NCBI RefSeq assembly: GCF_014840935.1
Contig: NZ_CP062005.1
Coordinates: 1,116,001-1,180,000, forward strand
From: Halomonas sp. YLGW01
GTDB taxonomy: Bacteria; Pseudomonadota; Gammaproteobacteria; Pseudomonadales; Halomonadaceae
Length of the DNA: 64,000 nt
Reading direction: 5' to 3'
The notes below the pieces were generated by a model, which was not told where the DNA came from, made no database searches, and saw only the letters and a list, made by a program, of their open reading frames with translations. Shown here piece by piece: positions 53,335 through 63,562 of the stretch. A program made the position numbers and the translations under genes. Within the stretch, counting starts at the first letter, position 1. The number at the start of each line of letters is the position of its first letter.

Positions 53335-54021
53335 ATGAATCAGAATCCACGGGAGTCATTGTCTGCCTTGATGGACAGCGAGGCCGACGATCTCGAGCTA
53401 CCCCGGGTACTCAAGTCGCTGGACGAGTCCGGCGAGGTAGCCGAGACGTGGCGTCGCTACCATCTGGCCCGCAGTCTGATGCAGCGCGACCGGGATCTCG
53501 ATGTGACCACCGACCTGTCGGCGGGCATCATGGCAAGACTCGCCGATGAACCGGTCCCGGCGCCCGAGACGCCGGTCGCGCCGGCTCGAGGCCTGTTTTC
53601 CCGTGTCGGCTCCTTCGCAGGCAGTGCCGCGGCGGCCGCTGCCGTTTCGTTGATGGTGATTACCGGCGTGCAGTATTACAACGCCTCGGAGGACGGTGGC
53701 TTGGCAGGGCAGCCGGGATTGGTCAGTGCGCCCGGAGCGACCGCCGGAGATGCGGGTTCGGTGCAGCGGCCATCACTGGTCGATCTACCGCTGTTCCAGT
53801 CGTCCGCGTCCGACCGCGGCTTGATCAATGTCGGGGCCGGTATCAAATCGCCGATGATGATGTCGCCGAGCGTGCGGCAGTCTCAGCGCGCCGATCATCA
53901 GCAGGCTCGTCTGCTGCAGTCCTATCTCGATCGTCACGCACAAGGCGCGGCCTATGGTAGCGGTGATGCCTGGATGCCGCTGTTGAGGGCCTCCGGCCAA
54001 GAGTCGTTGGGTCTGCGTTGA
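53335..54021 (+). CDS. mucA: MucA/RseA anti-sigma factor
   Basis: Single-pass inner-membrane protein that holds the sigma factor, 228 residues. The cytoplasmic domain begins MNQNPRESLSALMDSEADDLELPRVLKSL and contains ETWRRYHLARSLM, the sigma-binding pattern. A membrane helix lies at about residues 92-108 (AAAAAVSLMVITGVQYY). The periplasmic part carries the cleavage and MucB-binding region. Starts 215 bases after algU, with GAGGGTG upstream. Its stop overlaps the mucB start (TGATG). Confidence 0.9.
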   Translation: MNQNPRESLSALMDSEADDLELPRVLKSLDESGEVAETWRRYHLARSLMQRDRDLDVTTDLSAGIMARLADEPVPAPETPVAPARGLFSRVGSFAGSAAAAAAVSLMVITGVQYYNASEDGGLAGQPGLVSAPGATAGDAGSVQRPSLVDLPLFQSSASDRGLINVGAGIKSPMMMSPSVRQSQRADHQQARLLQSYLDRHAQGAAYGSGDAWMPLLRASGQESLGLR

Positions 54022-55049
54022 TGGCGACATCCCCTCACAAGCGTGATGGCGGCGCAGGCCGAGCATCTATGTTTCGACCGCTAGGGGCTTCCCTCCTGCT
54101 GGTGCTGATCTGGTCATCGTCGCCGGCCGTGGCGGAGAGCGAGGAGTCGGCTGGCCTGGACTGCCGCCGCCTGGTCGAGAAGCCGGTGCCGTCCTCCGCC
54201 AGCGCCTGGTTCGAGCGCAGCCTCTGGGCCAATCACTGTTACGTCTTCAAGGCCCGCGCCGTGCGTATCGGCGGCGACGGCGTGCGAACGATCGCCCTGT
54301 CGCATGACGTCCGCGATGGCATCGAGCATGAGGTGGCACGCTTTCTCGATGGCGAGCCGGTGGTCTTCGAGCGTCGCGGTCGCGTCGGGCGTGGCGCCTT
54401 TGCCAACCAGGATGGCGGGGTGCCGGACTCACCGCAGGCGATCATGGCACGTCTCTCCGAGCATTATCGCCTGAGTCTCGGGGGCGAGGAACGCATCGCC
54501 GGGCGCCGCGCCATCCGCTTGGATATCGAGCCGCTGGACGACATGCGCTATGGACAGCGCCTCTGGCTGGACGAGATCACGGCCCTGCCGCTCAAGCAGA
54601 TGCTGCTGGACACCCAGGGACGGGTGCTGGAGACCTTCCAGATCACCGAGATCGAGCATCCGGCGGTCTTCGACGGCCACCTCGAGATGGATCGGGTGCG
54701 GACTCTGCCGGATGACTCCTGGCAGCCGGGCTGGCTGCCACCCGGCTTCGTGGCGCAGCCGGTGACAACGGCCAGCGCCCGACATGCCGAGGCGGTGCGC
54801 CATCGGTTCTTCAGCGACGGCCTCTCCAGCCTGAGCATGTTCGTCGAGCCCCTCGTGCCGGAGCGGTCGGCGCTGGCCCCCGGGCTGCATCGCCTCGGCA
54901 TCTCCTATGCCGCGGTCCGCCACCTGTCACTGGGCGGTCAGCCCATGCAGGTGGTCGCGATGGGGGAATTGCCGGCCGAGGTGCTGGTGAGGGTCGTCGA
55001 GCGGGTCAGCCTGGATGCCGATGGATCAGTCTCGCAGGAGGCGCCATGA
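54021..55049 (+). CDS. mucB: MucB/RseB periplasmic regulator
   Basis: Periplasmic protein that binds MucA/RseA and protects it from DegS-type cleavage until it senses mislocalised lipoproteins or LPS. 342 residues from 54021; the hydrophobic signal (FRPLGASLLLVLIWSSSPAVAE) sits well after this start, so the ATG at 54069 may be the real one. The lipid-sensing MucB N-domain (WFERSLWANHCYVFKA, GRRAIRLDIEPLDDMRYGQRLWLDEIT) and the C-domain (WQPGWLPPGF) are present. Confidence 0.88.
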   Translation: MATSPHKRDGGAGRASMFRPLGASLLLVLIWSSSPAVAESEESAGLDCRRLVEKPVPSSASAWFERSLWANHCYVFKARAVRIGGDGVRTIALSHDVRDGIEHEVARFLDGEPVVFERRGRVGRGAFANQDGGVPDSPQAIMARLSEHYRLSLGGEERIAGRRAIRLDIEPLDDMRYGQRLWLDEITALPLKQMLLDTQGRVLETFQITEIEHPAVFDGHLEMDRVRTLPDDSWQPGWLPPGFVAQPVTTASARHAEAVRHRFFSDGLSSLSMFVEPLVPERSALAPGLHRLGISYAAVRHLSLGGQPMQVVAMGELPAEVLVRVVERVSLDADGSVSQEAP

Positions 55050-55510
55050 CGTTCGCCCAGGATCTGTCCGAGACGCACTGCCTCGAGGCGTCGGCCCGGG
55101 TCGAGGCTCTGCTTCCGGAAGGCGCCCGGATCAGCGTGCTCACCCAGAGCGGCTGCGCCGGCTGTGCGTCCCGACAGGGCTGCGGTACCGGCCTGCTGGC
55201 TAGTCGGAAGCGACAGCGTGCCCAGCAGTTGATCGTTCATACCTCCCGGTCGCTGACGGTCGGCCAGGCGGTACGTGTCGGCCTGCCGGCGCGACGCTTC
55301 TTGAGTGGCGCAGTGGCCGTCTATGGCTTGCCTCTGCTGACCTCTCTGGTCGCCGGTGGCGCGGCCGAGGCCTGGCTGGCAGCGGGGCATCCGCTGGTGC
55401 CGGTGGCCTTCCTGGCGGGCCTGGCCGGGGGCATGTCGGGGCTGGCCCTGTGGACTCGCTACCAATCCCCGGTCTATCGCCCGGTGTTGCTCGACCCTTC
55501 TCCCCCCTGA
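55046..55510 (+). CDS. mucC: MucC/RseC family membrane protein
   Basis: 154 residues. A cysteine cluster near the N-terminus, CAGCASRQGCGTG (C-x2-C-x5-C), and two C-terminal membrane helices (LPLLTSLVAGGAAEAWLAAG, FLAGLAGGMSGLALW) define the RseC/MucC family, positive modulators of sigmaE signalling also implicated in SoxR reduction. The ATG overlaps the mucB stop (ATGA). Confidence 0.87.
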   Translation: MTFAQDLSETHCLEASARVEALLPEGARISVLTQSGCAGCASRQGCGTGLLASRKRQRAQQLIVHTSRSLTVGQAVRVGLPARRFLSGAVAVYGLPLLTSLVAGGAAEAWLAAGHPLVPVAFLAGLAGGMSGLALWTRYQSPVYRPVLLDPSPP

Positions 55511-55645
55511 GCGACGGGTCACACCATATAACCAATAAACCAGGGATGATTCACGGGAATGGCCATGACCTCGACGACTCGGGGTTGCTGGCATTCAACC
55601 ATGCCGATCCACGCATTACCTTTCCATGCTGTTGCAGGAGTGACT

Positions 55646-57064
55646 ATGGAACGTACGCTTCGCCATTCTTTCGCTTTCGCCGTGCTGATGATGCTGGCCC
55701 TGGCCTGTGCCTCGGCCCAGGCCAGGGACCTGCCCGACTTCACCGAGCTGGTCGAGCAGGCGGCCCCGGGCGTGGTCAACATCTCGACGACACGCACCGT
55801 GACCTCCGGCGGGTTTTCCTATCACGGCCCCGGGGGCGAGGAAATCCCCGAGATCTTCCGGCGCTTCTTCGGCGATCAGCTCCCGATACCGGGCGGCGGC
55901 CAGAAGCGGGAACGCGAGCGCCAGTCGCTGGGTTCCGGCTTCGTGATCAGCGAGGACGGCTACATCATGACCAATGCCCACGTGGTCCAGGATGCCGATG
56001 AGATCCTGGTGCGTCTCAATGATCGCCGCGAGCTCGAGGCCGAGCTGGTCGGTGCCGATGCCAAGACCGATGTGGCACTGCTCAAGGTCGACGCCGACAA
56101 CCTGCCGACTCTCGAGATCGGCGACTCCGATACGCTCGAGGTGGGGGAGTGGGTGGCCGCCATCGGCTCGCCCTTCGGCTTCGATCACTCGGTGACCGCC
56201 GGTATCGTCAGCGCTATCAACCGCACCCTGCCGTCCGATGCCTATGTGCCCTTCATCCAGACCGATGTGGCCATCAATCCGGGCAACTCCGGCGGGCCGC
56301 TGTTCAATCTCGATGGCGAGGTCGTGGGCATCAATTCGCAGATCTTTACCCGCAACGGCGGCTTCATGGGCCTGTCGTTCGCGATTCCGATCAGCGTAGC
56401 CATGGACGTCGCCGATCAGCTCAAGAACGAAGGCCGGGTCAGCCGTGGCTGGCTGGGGGTGGTGATCCAGCCGGTCTCTCGGGATCTGGCCGAGTCCTTC
56501 GGCCTGGAAGGTCCGACCGGGGCGCTGATCGCCGATCTCGATCCCGAGGGCCCCGCCGCCCGTGATGGCCTGAAGGCCGGCGACGTCATCATCGGCGTCA
56601 ACGGGGAGGACGTCGATCGGTCCAGCACCTTGCCGCGGCTGGTGGGGCGCGTCCGCCCGGGCGAGGATGTCGAGCTTGCGCTGATGCGCGACGGTCGCGA
56701 GCGCGAGCTGACCGTGACCGTGGGCGCCTGGCCGGATGCGCCGGGTGGCCAGCAGGCATCGGGTCCGTCTACTGGCCGCCAGGCCCGCCTGGGACTTGCG
56801 GTCATGCCCCTCGAGGAAAACGTGCGCGAGCGGCTGGGCATCGACGGCGGGGTGCGCGTCGAGTCGGTCGAGCCCGGTGGCGTCGCCCAGCAGGCAGGCA
56901 TTCGCCCGGGCGACGTGCTGGTCTCGGTGGACCATCAGGCCATTTCTTCACCGAAACGGCTGATGTCGGTGATCGAGTCGCTGGAGGCCGGGCGTGCCGT
57001 GCCGGTGCGTCTCTATCGCGAGGGCCGCTCCCTGTACGTGGCGCTGCGCCTCGAGGCCGACTAG
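55646..57064 (+). CDS. mucD: MucD/DegP-type periplasmic serine protease
   Basis: HtrA-family chaperone-protease, 472 residues. Signal peptide about 1-26 (FAFAVLMMLALACASAQA). Catalytic triad His112 (TNAHVV), Asp142 (KTDVALLKV) and Ser215 (NPGNSGGPLFN). Two PDZ domains follow: about 260-350 (GWLGVVIQPV) and 375-470 (LGLAVMPLEE). The ATG at 55646 follows CAGGAG; the earlier in-frame ATG at 55559 would bury the signal. Acts on misfolded envelope proteins and feeds back on the algU pathway. Confidence 0.93.
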   Translation: MERTLRHSFAFAVLMMLALACASAQARDLPDFTELVEQAAPGVVNISTTRTVTSGGFSYHGPGGEEIPEIFRRFFGDQLPIPGGGQKRERERQSLGSGFVISEDGYIMTNAHVVQDADEILVRLNDRRELEAELVGADAKTDVALLKVDADNLPTLEIGDSDTLEVGEWVAAIGSPFGFDHSVTAGIVSAINRTLPSDAYVPFIQTDVAINPGNSGGPLFNLDGEVVGINSQIFTRNGGFMGLSFAIPISVAMDVADQLKNEGRVSRGWLGVVIQPVSRDLAESFGLEGPTGALIADLDPEGPAARDGLKAGDVIIGVNGEDVDRSSTLPRLVGRVRPGEDVELALMRDGRERELTVTVGAWPDAPGGQQASGPSTGRQARLGLAVMPLEENVRERLGIDGGVRVESVEPGGVAQQAGIRPGDVLVSVDHQAISSPKRLMSVIESLEAGRAVPVRLYREGRSLYVALRLEAD

Positions 57065-57086
57065 TCGACTCCGTGAGTCGAGGCGA

Positions 57087-57112
57087 AGGACGGGGCCTGC
57101 GGGCCCCGTCCT
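57087..57112 (+). terminator. Hairpin after mucD, possible terminator
   Basis: Eleven-base stem AGGACGGGGCC / GGCCCCGTCCT with a TGCG loop, 22 bases after the mucD stop. There is no T run, so it may instead stabilise the message end. Confidence 0.5.
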
Positions 57113-57256
57113 GCGTCGGGAGCAGGCTTGCCGGTGGTGTCGCTGTTCCTGTCGGGCCCTTGCCGGTACAATGCCGGCATTCTTTTCAAGACGCTCCTCT
57201 CGTCGGGCCCTTTCCCGACGATGCTAGGATGCGTACCAAGAACCGGATGACTGTGC

Positions 57257-59074
57257 ATGAGCAACAACGCAACGAGCAAAGACCTGAGCCTGATTCGAAA
57301 CTTCTCGATCATCGCCCACATCGATCATGGCAAGTCGACCCTCTCGGATCGCATCATTCAGATCTGCGGAGGCCTGACCGATCGCGAGCTCAAGGAGCAG
57401 GTGCTCGATTCCATGGATATCGAGCGGGAGCGCGGTATCACCATCAAGGCACAGTCGGTCACCCTGGATTACCAGGCCGATGACGGGAAGACCTACCAGC
57501 TCAACTTCATCGACACCCCGGGTCACGTCGACTTCTCCTATGAGGTCTCACGTTCGCTCTACGCCTGCGAGGGCGCGCTGCTGGTGGTCGATGCCGGTCA
57601 GGGGGTCGAGGCGCAGTCCGTGGCCAACTGCTATACCGCCGTGGAGCAGGGTCTCGAGGTGCTGCCGGTGCTCAACAAGATGGACCTGCCCCAGGCCGAC
57701 CCGGACAAGGTCAGCCAGGAGATCGAGGAGATCATCGGGCTGGATGCCACCGATGCCTGTCAGGTCTCGGCCAAGAGCGGCATGGGCATGGAAGCACTGC
57801 TCGAGCGCCTGGTGCGCGACATCCCGGCCCCCAAGGGCGATCGGGACGCACCGTTGCAGGCGCTGATCGTCGATTCCTGGTTCGACAATTACCTGGGCGT
57901 GGTCTCCCTGGTGCGGGTCTTCGACGGCACCCTGAAGAAGGGCGACAAGATCCGCATGACCTCCACGGGCCGCGATTGGCCGGTCGGTGAGGTGGGCATC
58001 TTCACGCCGCTGCGCAAGGAAACCGGCATCCTGCGGGCCGGCGAAGTCGGTTTCGTGGTCGCCGGTATCAAGGATATCCACGGCGCGCCGGTGGGTGACA
58101 CCATCACCCATGCCAAGACCCCCGACGTGCCGCGTCTGCCGGGCTTCCAGAAGGTCAAGCCGCAGGTCTATGCGGGTATGTTCCCGGTCAGCTCCGATGA
58201 CTATGAGGACTTCCGCGATGCCCTCGAGAAGCTGGCGCTCAACGATGCCTCCCTGGACTACGAGCCGGAGAATTCCGATGCCCTGGGCTTCGGCTTCCGC
58301 GTCGGCTTCCTCGGCACCCTGCACATGGAGATCATCCAGGAGCGCCTGGAGCGGGAATACAACCTCGACCTGCTGACCACTGCGCCCACGGTGGTCTACG
58401 AACTGGCGATGGACAGCGGCGAGGTCATCTACGTCTCGAACCCCTCGAAGCTTCCGGACATGGCCAACGTTGACGAGATGCGTGAGCCGGTCGTGCGGGC
58501 CAGCATCCTGGTGCCCCAGGAGTTCGTTGGCAATGTCATCACCGAGTGTGAGCAGCGCCGCGGCACCCAGCTCGACATGCAGTTCCTGGGCAGCCAGATT
58601 CAGCTGACCTACGAGCTGCCGATGTCCGAGGTGGTGATGGACTTCTTCGATCGTCTGAAGTCGATCACCAAGGGCTATGCGTCGCTTGATTACAACTTCG
58701 AGCGCTTCGAGGCCGCCAAGCTGGCGCGCCTGGACGTGCTGATCAACGGCGACCGGGTCGATGCCCTGGCAGTCATCATCCACCGCGATCATGCCCATTC
58801 CCGTGGCCGCTTGCTGGTTGAGAAGATGAAGGAGCTGATTCCGCGCCAGATGTTCGACGTGGCGATCCAGGCCGCGATCGGCGGCCAGGTCGTGGCTCGC
58901 TCGACGGTCAAGGCGCTGCGCAAGAACGTGACCGCCAAGTGCTATGGTGGCGATGCATCCCGCAAGAAGAAGCTGCTCGAGAAGCAGAAGGCGGGCAAAA
59001 AACGCATGAAGCAGGTAGGCCGGGTCGAGATCCCGCAGGAGGCCTTCCTCGCCGTGCTCAAGGTGAACGACTAG
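57257..59074 (+). CDS. lepA: LepA/EF4 ribosome back-translocase GTPase
   Basis: 605 residues. G1 [11 protein letters not shown]2 [11 protein letters not shown]3 DTPGHVDF, G4 NKMD and G5 SAKSG are all present, followed by the LepA-specific C-terminal domain ([17 protein letters not shown]; ending [22 protein letters not shown]). Involved in ribosome assembly and translation under stress. A TACAAT at 57177-57182 could be a -10 for the lepA-lepB-rnc-era-recO-pdxJ-acpS run. lepB follows after 13 bases. Confidence 0.96.
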   Translation: MSNNATSKDLSLIRNFSIIAHIDHGKSTLSDRIIQICGGLTDRELKEQVLDSMDIERERGITIKAQSVTLDYQADDGKTYQLNFIDTPGHVDFSYEVSRSLYACEGALLVVDAGQGVEAQSVANCYTAVEQGLEVLPVLNKMDLPQADPDKVSQEIEEIIGLDATDACQVSAKSGMGMEALLERLVRDIPAPKGDRDAPLQALIVDSWFDNYLGVVSLVRVFDGTLKKGDKIRMTSTGRDWPVGEVGIFTPLRKETGILRAGEVGFVVAGIKDIHGAPVGDTITHAKTPDVPRLPGFQKVKPQVYAGMFPVSSDDYEDFRDALEKLALNDASLDYEPENSDALGFGFRVGFLGTLHMEIIQERLEREYNLDLLTTAPTVVYELAMDSGEVIYVSNPSKLPDMANVDEMREPVVRASILVPQEFVGNVITECEQRRGTQLDMQFLGSQIQLTYELPMSEVVMDFFDRLKSITKGYASLDYNFERFEAAKLARLDVLINGDRVDALAVIIHRDHAHSRGRLLVEKMKELIPRQMFDVAIQAAIGGQVVARSTVKALRKNVTAKCYGGDASRKKKLLEKQKAGKKRMKQVGRVEIPQEAFLAVLKVND

Positions 59075-59087
59075 GATGCTCTAACAC

Positions 59088-59915
59088 ATGGATTTCTCGC
59101 TTCTGCTGGTGGTGGCCGTCGCGGTCACCGGGTTGATCTGGCTGCTCGACAGCGTCTGGTGGTCCAAACGCCGCCAGCAGCGCCCGATGCTTGCCACCGG
59201 CGACGGCCCTACGGGCCATGAGTCGGATCACAGGGAGAGCGCAGGCGTTGCCGTTCCCGCGACGAGTGCCAAGGAGCCCTGGCTCGTCGACTACGCGCGC
59301 TCCTTCTTCCCGGTGCTGCTGGTGGTGCTGGTGCTGCGCAGCTTCGTGGTCGAGCCCTTCCAGATCCCCTCGGGCTCGATGCGCCCGACCCTGGAGATCG
59401 GTGACTTCATCCTGGTCAACAAGTTCACCTACGGGCTGCGTCTGCCGGTCACCAACACCGAGCTGGTCGATCTCGGCGAGCCCGAGCGGGGTGACGTGAT
59501 GGTGTTCCGGTTTCCCCAGGATCCCTCGGTGAACTTCATCAAGCGGGTGATCGGGCTACCGGGCGATCGTATTCGCTACGAAGGCAAGCAGCTCTATATC
59601 AATGGCGAGCCGGTCGCCAAGCAGCTGGTCGACGGGAGCGACACCGACCAGTTGGAAGAGGTGCTGCTCGAGGAAAGCCTGGGCGATGCCACCCACGCCA
59701 TTTACAATAATTTTCGCGACCCGGGGCCGCAGATGCGCGAGCTTCGCGTGCCCGAGGGCCATTATTTCATGATGGGCGACAACCGTGACCACTCCAACGA
59801 CAGCCGCTACTGGGGCTTCGTGCCGGAGGAGAACATCGTCGGCGAAGCCTTCGCCGTGTGGATGCACTGGAACGGCGGCCTGCCGAGCTTCGGCGAGGTC
59901 CGATTGATCGACTGA
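59088..59915 (+). CDS. lepB: LepB, signal peptidase I
   Basis: Inner-membrane protease that removes signal peptides, 275 residues. Two N-terminal membrane helices (about 1-22 and 66-84), then the catalytic Ser97 in [10 protein letters not shown], Lys152 in [12 protein letters not shown] and the box E motif [18 protein letters not shown]. Between lepA and rnc, as in E. coli and Pseudomonas. Confidence 0.95.
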   Translation: MDFSLLLVVAVAVTGLIWLLDSVWWSKRRQQRPMLATGDGPTGHESDHRESAGVAVPATSAKEPWLVDYARSFFPVLLVVLVLRSFVVEPFQIPSGSMRPTLEIGDFILVNKFTYGLRLPVTNTELVDLGEPERGDVMVFRFPQDPSVNFIKRVIGLPGDRIRYEGKQLYINGEPVAKQLVDGSDTDQLEEVLLEESLGDATHAIYNNFRDPGPQMRELRVPEGHYFMMGDNRDHSNDSRYWGFVPEENIVGEAFAVWMHWNGGLPSFGEVRLID

Positions 59916-59994
59916 CCCAGTCGCGGCCCTGGTGGCCGCGCCCGATCCCACGCCCATCGATGATGACAACCTTACAGAGAGTAGCAGGAGTTTC

Positions 59995-60684
59995 GTGAGC
60001 AACCCCTTGAATGCCTTCAGCCGCCGGGTCGGCCATGAGTTCGCCGATCCCGGCCTGCTGGAGCTGGCCATGACCCATCGCAGCTTTGGCGGCCAGAACA
60101 ACGAACGGCTCGAGTTCCTCGGCGATTCCATCGTCAACTTCGTGATCGCCGAGGCGCTGTTCCGGCGCTTTCCGGAAGCCCGGGAAGGCCAGCTGTCCCG
60201 GCTGCGCGCCCGCCTGGTCAAGGGGCAGACCCTGGCCGAGCTGGGCCGCGAGTTTTCCGTCGGCGAATGCCTGCGCCTGGGCTCCGGCGAGATGAAGAGC
60301 GGCGGCCATCGCCGCGACTCGATTCTCGCCGATGCCGTCGAGGCCGTGATCGGCGCCATCTATCTGGATGCCGGCATGGACGTGGCCAAGGCCCGCGTGC
60401 TGTCCTGGTTCGCGAAGCGCCTCGAGGCGCTTGATCTTCAGGATACTCAGAAGGATCCCAAGACTCGCCTGCAGGAATTCCTGCAGTCGCGCCAGTCGCC
60501 GCTGCCCCGCTATGAGGTGGTGACGGTGGATGGCGAGGCCCATGCCCAGACCTTTACCGTCGAGTGTCATATCGAGATGCTCGAGGAACACACCGTGGGG
60601 GTGGGATCGAGCCGCCGCCATGCTGAACAGCAGGCTGCCGAGCTTGCCCTGACACGCCTAGATCCCCGTGGAGGTCGCTCATGA
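59995..60684 (+). CDS. rnc: Ribonuclease III
   Basis: Double-strand-specific endoribonuclease for rRNA and mRNA processing. 229 residues from the GTG at 59995 (AGGAG just upstream), close to the 226 of E. coli; an earlier GTG at 59932 would add 21 non-family residues. The catalytic signature [18 protein letters not shown] and [13 protein letters not shown] are intact, and a C-terminal dsRNA-binding domain ([27 protein letters not shown]) follows. ATGA overlap with era. Confidence 0.95.
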   Translation: MSNPLNAFSRRVGHEFADPGLLELAMTHRSFGGQNNERLEFLGDSIVNFVIAEALFRRFPEAREGQLSRLRARLVKGQTLAELGREFSVGECLRLGSGEMKSGGHRRDSILADAVEAVIGAIYLDAGMDVAKARVLSWFAKRLEALDLQDTQKDPKTRLQEFLQSRQSPLPRYEVVTVDGEAHAQTFTVECHIEMLEEHTVGVGSSRRHAEQQAAELALTRLDPRGGRS

Positions 60685-61583
60685 CTCAGTCCTGTGGCTT
60701 CGTCGCCATCGTCGGGCGGCCCAACGTCGGCAAGTCGACGCTGATGAATCGCATCCTCGGTCAGAAGGTCTCCATCACCTCGCGGCGCCCGCAGACCACG
60801 CGCCACCAGGTGATGGGCATCAAGACCGAGGACGAGACCCAGTTCATCTATGTCGACACCCCCGGCATGCACATCATGTCGAAGGATCGCAACAAGGCGA
60901 TCAACCGCTTCATGAACCAGGCGGCCACCCAGGCCCTGCGCGACATCGATTGCGTGGTCTTCATCGTCGACCGCACCCGCTGGGCGCCGGAAGATCAGGT
61001 GGTGCTCGACAAGCTGACCCACGTCACCGCGCCGGTGATCCTGGCCGTGAACAAGGTGGACTGGCTCGAGGACAAGGCCAGCCTCCTGCCCTGGCTCGAG
61101 CAGATCGGCGCCAAGCGCGACTTCGCCGCCATCCTGCCGATCTCGGCCAAGCACGGTACCAACGTGCCCGAGCTCGAGGCCGAGGTCGCCAAGCACCTGC
61201 CGGAAGGCATCCATCACTTCCCCGATGATCAGATCACCGACAAGAGTTCCCGCTTCCTGGCGGCCGAGCTGGTCCGCGAAAAGGTCATGCGCCAGCTGGG
61301 GGACGAGCTGCCGTACCAGATGACCGTCGAGATCGAGGAGTTCAAGACCGATCAGCGCGGCACCCTGCACATCAGCGCCCTGATGATGGTCGAGCGTCAG
61401 GGGCAGAAGAAGATCCTGATCGGCGAGGCCGGCGATCGCATCAAGAAGATCGGCCGCGAGGCGCGCCTGGAGATGGAGCGCGCCTTCGAATCAAAGGTGA
61501 TGCTCAACCTCTGGGTCAAGGTCAAACGCGGCTGGTCCGACGACGAGCGGGCCCTGAAGAGCTTGGGCTACGACCTCGACTGA
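60681..61583 (+). CDS. era: Era GTPase
   Basis: Ribosome-assembly GTPase that binds the 3' end of 16S rRNA. 300 residues. G1 GRPNVGKST (12-20), G3 DTPGMHI, G4 NKVDW and G5 ISAKHG, then a KH domain with [24 protein letters not shown]. Overlaps the rnc stop (ATGA); recO starts nine bases after its end. The rnc-era-recO order is conserved. Confidence 0.96.
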   Translation: MTQSCGFVAIVGRPNVGKSTLMNRILGQKVSITSRRPQTTRHQVMGIKTEDETQFIYVDTPGMHIMSKDRNKAINRFMNQAATQALRDIDCVVFIVDRTRWAPEDQVVLDKLTHVTAPVILAVNKVDWLEDKASLLPWLEQIGAKRDFAAILPISAKHGTNVPELEAEVAKHLPEGIHHFPDDQITDKSSRFLAAELVREKVMRQLGDELPYQMTVEIEEFKTDQRGTLHISALMMVERQGQKKILIGEAGDRIKKIGREARLEMERAFESKVMLNLWVKVKRGWSDDERALKSLGYDLD

Positions 61584-61591
61584 GCCCCGTT

Positions 61592-62299
61592 ATGCAGCCT
61601 CAGCCGGCCTACCTGCTGCACAAGCGCCCCTATCGAGAGACCAGCGCCCTGGTCGACCTGCTGACCCTGGATCATGGCCGCATTCGCGCCGTGGCCCAGG
61701 GCGTACAGCGGCCGGGTAGCCGGTCTCGAACCCGGCTGCAGCCCTTCACACCGCTGCACCTGACCTGGACGGGGGCGGGGGAGCTGAAGCGCCTGCGTCT
61801 GATGGAGAGTACCGGCAGCGCGCCGATGCTTGTCGGTGAGGGGCTACTGTGCGGCTTCTACGCCAACGAACTGCTGACCCGGCTGCTGCCGCTGGAGCTG
61901 CCGGTGGCCGAGGTCTTCGCCTTCTATGGGGCGGCACTGAAGGAGCTGCCGCGACCTGGTGATCGGGCCGGCGCCCTGCGGCGGCTGGAGTTCTCCCTGC
62001 TCGAGGCGCTGGACGCCGAGCCGGTGTTCTGTGATCTCGACGGCGCCGAGCTCGATCCCCAGACCCGCTATGTCTACCACGGCGAGGCGCGTCGTTTCAG
62101 TGCGCTGACCTCAGGCGACAACCGTGGCCTCGATGGCCGCACCCTCAGGCTGCTGGAACAGGGCGACTGGGCGGCGCCAGGACTCGCCGCGCCGGCGCGC
62201 TCGCTGGCGCGGGCCGCTCTGGCGCCGCTGCTCGGCTCGCGGCCCCTCAGGGCTCGCGAGCTGATGCAGCAACTGGCCGCATGCCGCCGTTCCGGCTGA
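61592..62299 (+). CDS. recO: RecO, DNA repair protein
   Basis: Mediator of the RecFOR pathway, loading RecA onto SSB-coated DNA. 235 residues. An N-terminal OB fold ([36 protein letters not shown]) and a helical C-terminal part with [17 protein letters not shown]. Zinc cysteines are not seen, as in E. coli RecO. Between era and pdxJ as usual. Confidence 0.92.
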   Translation: MQPQPAYLLHKRPYRETSALVDLLTLDHGRIRAVAQGVQRPGSRSRTRLQPFTPLHLTWTGAGELKRLRLMESTGSAPMLVGEGLLCGFYANELLTRLLPLELPVAEVFAFYGAALKELPRPGDRAGALRRLEFSLLEALDAEPVFCDLDGAELDPQTRYVYHGEARRFSALTSGDNRGLDGRTLRLLEQGDWAAPGLAAPARSLARAALAPLLGSRPLRARELMQQLAACRRSG

Positions 62300-62354
62300 T
62301 ATCCTGCCCCTAGCGTTCGACTCACCCCTGATTACCCACTGGAGAGGCTGTCTC

Positions 62355-63179
62355 ATGCATCCCCCTCGTATCCTGCTCGGCGTCAACATCGATCACATCG
62401 CCACCCTGCGTCAGGCCCGCGGCACCCGGTTCCCCGACCCCGTTCAGGCGGCCCTGCTCGCCGAGGAAGCCGGGGCGGATGGCATCACCGTGCACCTGCG
62501 GGAAGACCGTCGTCATATCCAGGAGCGCGATGTCAGGCTCCTCGCCGAGGTGCTGAACACCCGCATGAACCTCGAGATGGCGGTGACGCCGGCGATGATT
62601 GAGCTGGCCGAGGAGATTCGCCCGGCCCATGTCTGCCTGGTGCCGGAAAAGCGCGAGGAGCTGACCACCGAGGGCGGACTCGACGTGGCCGGGGCGCGCG
62701 AGACCATCGCCGCCGCCTGTGCGCGTCTGGCCGCGGTCGGCTGCGAGGTGTCGCTGTTCATCGATCCCGAGCCCGAGCAGATCGAAGCGGCGCGGGAGGT
62801 CGGTGCGCCGGTGATCGAGCTGCACACCGGGGCCTATGCGGAGGCAGTGGGCGAAGAGGCCCATCGCGAGCATGCCCGTCTGTCGGCGGCCACCGAGATG
62901 GCGCTGGAGCTGGGGCTGGTGGTCAACGCGGGGCATGGCCTGCACTACCACAATGTTGAGGCGATCGCCGCCATTCCGGGGCTCACCGAGCTGAACATCG
63001 GCCATGCGATCATCGCGCGTTCGCTGTTCGTGGGGCTCAAGGAGGCCGTGGCGGAGATGAAGCGCCTGGCGATCGCCGGCCAGGAAGCCGGCCTGGTGGC
63101 GGCGATGGAAGCCCACGATCATGATCATGACCACGCGCATGACCATGACCACCATGGTCATGAGCACGGTGAGGGCTAG
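62355..63179 (+). CDS. pdxJ: PdxJ, pyridoxine 5'-phosphate synthase, with a His-rich C-terminal tail
   Basis: Last step of the DXP-dependent vitamin B6 pathway. [18 protein letters not shown] at the start, [13 protein letters not shown]-type motif ([12 protein letters not shown]), [43 protein letters not shown] and [12 protein letters not shown] give a complete TIM barrel ending near residue 245. The remaining ~21 residues are His-Asp repeats (ten His in the last 21 residues), absent from typical PdxJ. This may bind metal ions. acpS follows after five bases. Confidence 0.94.
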   Translation: MHPPRILLGVNIDHIATLRQARGTRFPDPVQAALLAEEAGADGITVHLREDRRHIQERDVRLLAEVLNTRMNLEMAVTPAMIELAEEIRPAHVCLVPEKREELTTEGGLDVAGARETIAAACARLAAVGCEVSLFIDPEPEQIEAAREVGAPVIELHTGAYAEAVGEEAHREHARLSAATEMALELGLVVNAGHGLHYHNVEAIAAIPGLTELNIGHAIIARSLFVGLKEAVAEMKRLAIAGQEAGLVAAMEAHDHDHDHAHDHDHHGHEHGEG

Positions 63180-63184
63180 TCGGC

Positions 63185-63562
63185 ATGATCCTGGGGATCG
63201 GCACCGATATCGCACGAGTGGCCCGCTTCGAGGCCGCCATGGCGCGCCACGGCGAGCGCTTCGCGGCGCGCCTGCTCGGGGCGCATGAGCAGGCTCGGCT
63301 TGCCGAGCATGGGCAGCCCGCCGCCTACCTGGCCAAGCGCTTCGCCGCCAAGGAGGCCTTCGTCAAGGCGCTCGGCACCGGCATGCGAGAGGGCATGCGC
63401 TGGGGCGAGATTCAGGTGGTCAACGACCGTCTGGGCCGGCCCGCGCTCAGCCTGTCGGGCCAGGCCCAGGTGCTAGCCGAGCGCCTGGGCGTGACCGGCC
63501 TTCATCTCTCGCTCTCCGACGAGGCCGAGCTGGCGCTGGCACTGGTGGTGCTGGAGGGCTGA
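63185..63562 (+). CDS. acpS: AcpS, holo-ACP synthase
   Basis: 4'-phosphopantetheinyl transferase that activates the acyl carrier protein encoded at 21712-21945. 125 residues: ILGIGTDIARVARFE with the metal-binding Asp, LAKRFAAKEAFVKALGTG, and LHLSLSDEAELALALVV. The pdxJ-acpS order is conserved. Its last 61 bases overlap the 3' end of the convergent GacS/BarA gene. Confidence 0.95.
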   Translation: MILGIGTDIARVARFEAAMARHGERFAARLLGAHEQARLAEHGQPAAYLAKRFAAKEAFVKALGTGMREGMRWGEIQVVNDRLGRPALSLSGQAQVLAERLGVTGLHLSLSDEAELALALVVLEG

